From positions 372,001 through 436,000 of the forward strand of contig NZ_CP017157.1 in assembly GCF_001729485.1 (NCBI RefSeq): a stretch of DNA of 64,000 nt, written 5' to 3'. Shown piece by piece: positions 62,093 through 64,000 of this stretch. This DNA is from Streptomyces lydicus. Its GTDB lineage: Bacteria; Actinomycetota; Actinomycetes; Streptomycetales; Streptomycetaceae. Positions within the stretch are counted from its first letter, which is position 1. Every line of letters begins with the position of its first letter. The notes below the pieces were generated by a model. That model searched no databases, was not told the origin of the DNA, and worked only from the letters and a program-made list of their open reading frames with translations. The position numbers and the translations under genes were made by a program.

Positions 62093-63315
62093 GGCGTCTC
62101 GTGGCCCGGGACGGCGGGAGCGGGCAGGATGCGGCCGGTGACCTCGCCCAGGCCGATCCGGACCCCGGCGGGGCCCGGTGCCCAGGCGGTGAGCGTGACC
62201 TCGTCGCCGTCCTGGAGGTAGGGGCCCTTGCCCTCGGTGAGTTCGAGCAGGCAGCCGAGCTGGTCCGGGTCGGGCCCGGAGACCGTGCCGGAGGCGAAGA
62301 GGTCGCCGGTGCGCAGGGAGGCGCCGTTGACGGTCATGTGGGCCAGTTGCTGGGCGGCCGTCCAGTACATGGCGGAGAACGGCGGCCGGGAGACGACCGC
62401 GTCGTTGACGCGCACCTCGATGTGGATGTCGATGCCGCCCGGCTCCAGGGCCGCGTCGTCGAGGTACGGCAGCAGCGGGACGTCGCGGGCCGGCGGCGCC
62501 GTACGGGCCTCGTCGAGGGCGTCGAGCGGGGTGATCCACGCGGAGACGGAGGTGGCGAAGGATTTGCCGAGGAACGGGCCGAGCGGCACGTACTCCCACG
62601 CCTGGATGTCTCGGGCGGACCAGTCGTTGACGAGACAGACGCCGAAGACGTGGTCGCGGAAGGAGTCGAGTCCGACGGGCTCGTGGAGCGCGGAGGGCGC
62701 GCCGACGACGAAGCCGACCTCGGCCTCGATGTCGAGGCGGGTGGAGGGGCCGAAGGTCGGTGCCTCGTCGGCAGGGGTCTTGCGCTGGCCGTTGGGCCGC
62801 ACCACGGGGGTGCCGGTGGCGACGACGGTGCCCGCCCGGCCGTGGTAACCGATCGGCAGATGCTTCCAGTTGGGAGGCAGCGCCGCGCCGTTCGGGCGGA
62901 AGATGCGGCCGACGTTGGTGGCGTGGTGCTCGCTGGAGTAGAAGTCGACGTAGTCGGCGACCTCGAAGGGGAGGTGCAGGGTCACCTCGTCGAGCGGGTG
63001 GAGCAGCGGCGCCACTTCGTCGCGGTGGGCGGGGTCGGTGACGGCGCTGTGGACGGCCGCGCGGATCTGCTGCCATACCGGCCGGCCGGCGGCGAGCAGG
63101 GGGTTGAGGGTCGGTCCGGCGAGCAGTTCGGCGTGCGGGTGGATGGCGGCGGGCAGGGCGCTGGGCAGGGCACTCAGATCGAGCACGTGGCTGCCGTAGC
63201 GGACGCCCACCCGGCGCTGGTCGGGCACGTCGGTGGTACTGAAGACGCCGTAGGGAAGGTTGTGCGGGCCGAAGGGGTCGCCTTCCGCCAGCTCGAACGG
63301 GCTCTGCTCGGGCAT
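62089..63315 (-). CDS. fahA: Fumarylacetoacetase (tyrosine degradation)
   Basis: A 408-residue fumarylacetoacetate hydrolase, the last step of tyrosine and homogentisate breakdown (to fumarate and acetoacetate). Visible are DFYSSEHHATNVGRIFRP (metal and active-site region), DIEAEVGFVVGAPS, FGVCLVNDWSARDIQAWEYV, PLGPFLGKSFATSVSAWITP and GDLFASGTVSGPD. The N-terminal SH3-like part (residues 1-110) is shorter than in mammals. The ATG at 63315 has GAGGAG upstream. The upstream enzymes HppD and HmgA are not in the window. Confidence 0.95.
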   Translation of the reverse strand: MPEQSPFELAEGDPFGPHNLPYGVFSTTDVPDQRRVGVRYGSHVLDLSALPSALPAAIHPHAELLAGPTLNPLLAAGRPVWQQIRAAVHSAVTDPAHRDEVAPLLHPLDEVTLHLPFEVADYVDFYSSEHHATNVGRIFRPNGAALPPNWKHLPIGYHGRAGTVVATGTPVVRPNGQRKTPADEAPTFGPSTRLDIEAEVGFVVGAPSALHEPVGLDSFRDHVFGVCLVNDWSARDIQAWEYVPLGPFLGKSFATSVSAWITPLDALDEARTAPPARDVPLLPYLDDAALEPGGIDIHIEVRVNDAVVSRPPFSAMYWTAAQQLAHMTVNGASLRTGDLFASGTVSGPDPDQLGCLLELTEGKGPYLQDGDEVTLTAWAPGPAGVRIGLGEVTGRILPAPAVPGHETP

Positions 63316-63811
63316 GGACAGCTCCTCGCGTTCTTCGTCGCCGGTGACCGGCCGGACCGGCCGGGGCCTGGTGAAACCCCGGGCGGGCGGCTCGTTGATC
63401 AGAGTACGGCCGGGCGCGGCGCGGAGAAGTGCCCTGTGGATAACTTGCGCCACGTGGTCGGGTCGGGTGGCGGAACGGTGGCGGGAGAGCGCCCGGCGCC
63501 GAGGCGATGGGGCGCCCGGGAAGCGGTCGGGCCCAGGGCCGGGAGCCCGTGGGCGAGTTGAGTCGCTGCCGGTGGCTCGTGCTCGTCCGTGATCTTGAGG
63601 TGTCGGCGGGGCGCGGGCGTCGTGCGCGCGTAGGGACGGTGCGGGAGAGCGCGCCGTCACGTACGCCCCAAGTCTCGGTAATGTCCGGAAAAGCCTTGCT
63701 GGAGCGTGCAATTCGGGCCTAGCTTCCTTTCCTGGCACGGGCCGGGGAGGACTGTTCCGCCGGGGTCCGCCGGGGTCTGTGGAGGTCCGCTGGGTTCCGT
63801 TGGGGGGACAC
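63316..63811. other. Divergent promoter region between fahA and the ATP-grasp gene
   Basis: No gene was recognised. Toward the right, TTGCTG (63696-63701), an 18-base spacer and TAGCTT (63720-63725) form a good candidate promoter for the ATP-grasp gene, giving a leader of about 80 bases. Near fahA a single perfect DnaA-box-like TGTGGATAA lies at 63435-63443. Confidence 0.55.
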
Positions 63812-64000
63812 GTGGCGCGCAGGGGCACACGGCTCGCGGTCGACCGGACGGTTCCGGGGCTGATCCTCAAGATCGGGGCCTACCCCCTGCACCACGGCGG
63901 CGTGGGGGCGATCCGCAGCCTGGGGCGGCTCGGTGTGCCCATGTACGCCGTCACGGAGGACCGGTTCACGCCCGCGGCGGTGTCCCGCTACCTCAGCGGC
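63812..64000 (+). CDS. ATP-grasp superfamily protein, N-terminal part
   Basis: An open frame from the GTG at 63812 (GGGGGGA upstream) to the window end gives 63 residues: VARRGTRLAVDRTVPGLILK, then IGAYPLHHGGVGAIRSLGRL and GVPMYAVTEDRFTPAAVSRY. This is the pre-grasp domain pattern of actinobacterial carboxylate-amine ligases of the ATP-grasp class (a strand, a Gly-rich turn, then VPxYAVTEDRxTPAAxSRY). The catalytic part lies beyond the window, so the substrate cannot be judged. Confidence 0.7.
   Translation, partial: MARRGTRLAVDRTVPGLILKIGAYPLHHGGVGAIRSLGRLGVPMYAVTEDRFTPAAVSRYLSG

Noticed and set aside
63435-63443. DnaA box TGTGGATAA
   Set aside because: A single isolated copy without AT-rich DNA or further boxes; not an origin.

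Overview
The window is chromosomal DNA of a high-GC actinomycete, almost certainly a Streptomyces. The evidence is the strong G/C third-position bias, many GTG starts, coupled gene ends that share ATGA or GTGA, the HATPase/XRE/DUF397 regulatory cassette, DUF4291 and DUF4229 proteins, and the futalosine (mqn) route to menaquinone. The gene content resembles the core-chromosome region of Streptomyces that runs from cytochrome c maturation to the nuo operon. That comparison is from memory, not a search.

Layout. Positions 1-3871 hold a cytochrome c maturation (System II) operon: resA-like (cut by the window edge), ccdA, resB and ccsB. Positions 3986-7396 on the minus strand hold a Tat-exported phosphoesterase, DUF4291, a cytidine-deaminase-like enzyme and a PLDc_N protein. 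Positions 7486-13790 carry mqnL, mqnP, mqnM and mqnE, interspersed with a rhomboid protease, a 44-residue basic protein and an Lrp regulator. A cysteine-rich leader peptide (15030-15134) precedes a dicarboxylate/amino-acid:cation symporter. Next comes an accessory patch (16565-21583): a 2.1-kb insert between two ~150-bp direct repeats, and an arsenic cluster (arsI, arsR, acr3, arsC). The repeat copy inside arsI carries one extra G that changes the C-terminus of ArsI.

Positions 21731-25826 hold an alpha/beta hydrolase, a TetR regulator and a long-chain acyl-CoA synthetase; the last two share a distinctive operator. Positions 25921-31137 hold the HATPase/XRE/DUF397 cassette, a large membrane TPR protein and two mini zinc-finger proteins. 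cspA, mqnA, an esterase, a Ser/Thr kinase, mqnC, a composite-domain protein, menG and a menJ-like reductase follow. Then come an AhpD-like protein, an NlpC/P60 hydrolase with a long leader, and the complete 14-gene nuoA-N operon (43980-60208). The window ends with a lipoprotein, GPP34 and fumarylacetoacetase genes, and the start of an ATP-grasp gene.

Functionally this is a respiration region. Menaquinone synthesis (mqnA, mqnC, mqnE, mqnL, mqnM, mqnP, menG, possibly menJ), cytochrome c assembly and the NADH:menaquinone oxidoreductase lie within 64 kb but mostly as separate transcription units, several apparently leaderless. No mqnB or clear aminofutalosine deaminase gene is present, so these steps must be encoded elsewhere. 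I saw no tRNA or rRNA gene, CRISPR array or secondary-metabolite cluster.
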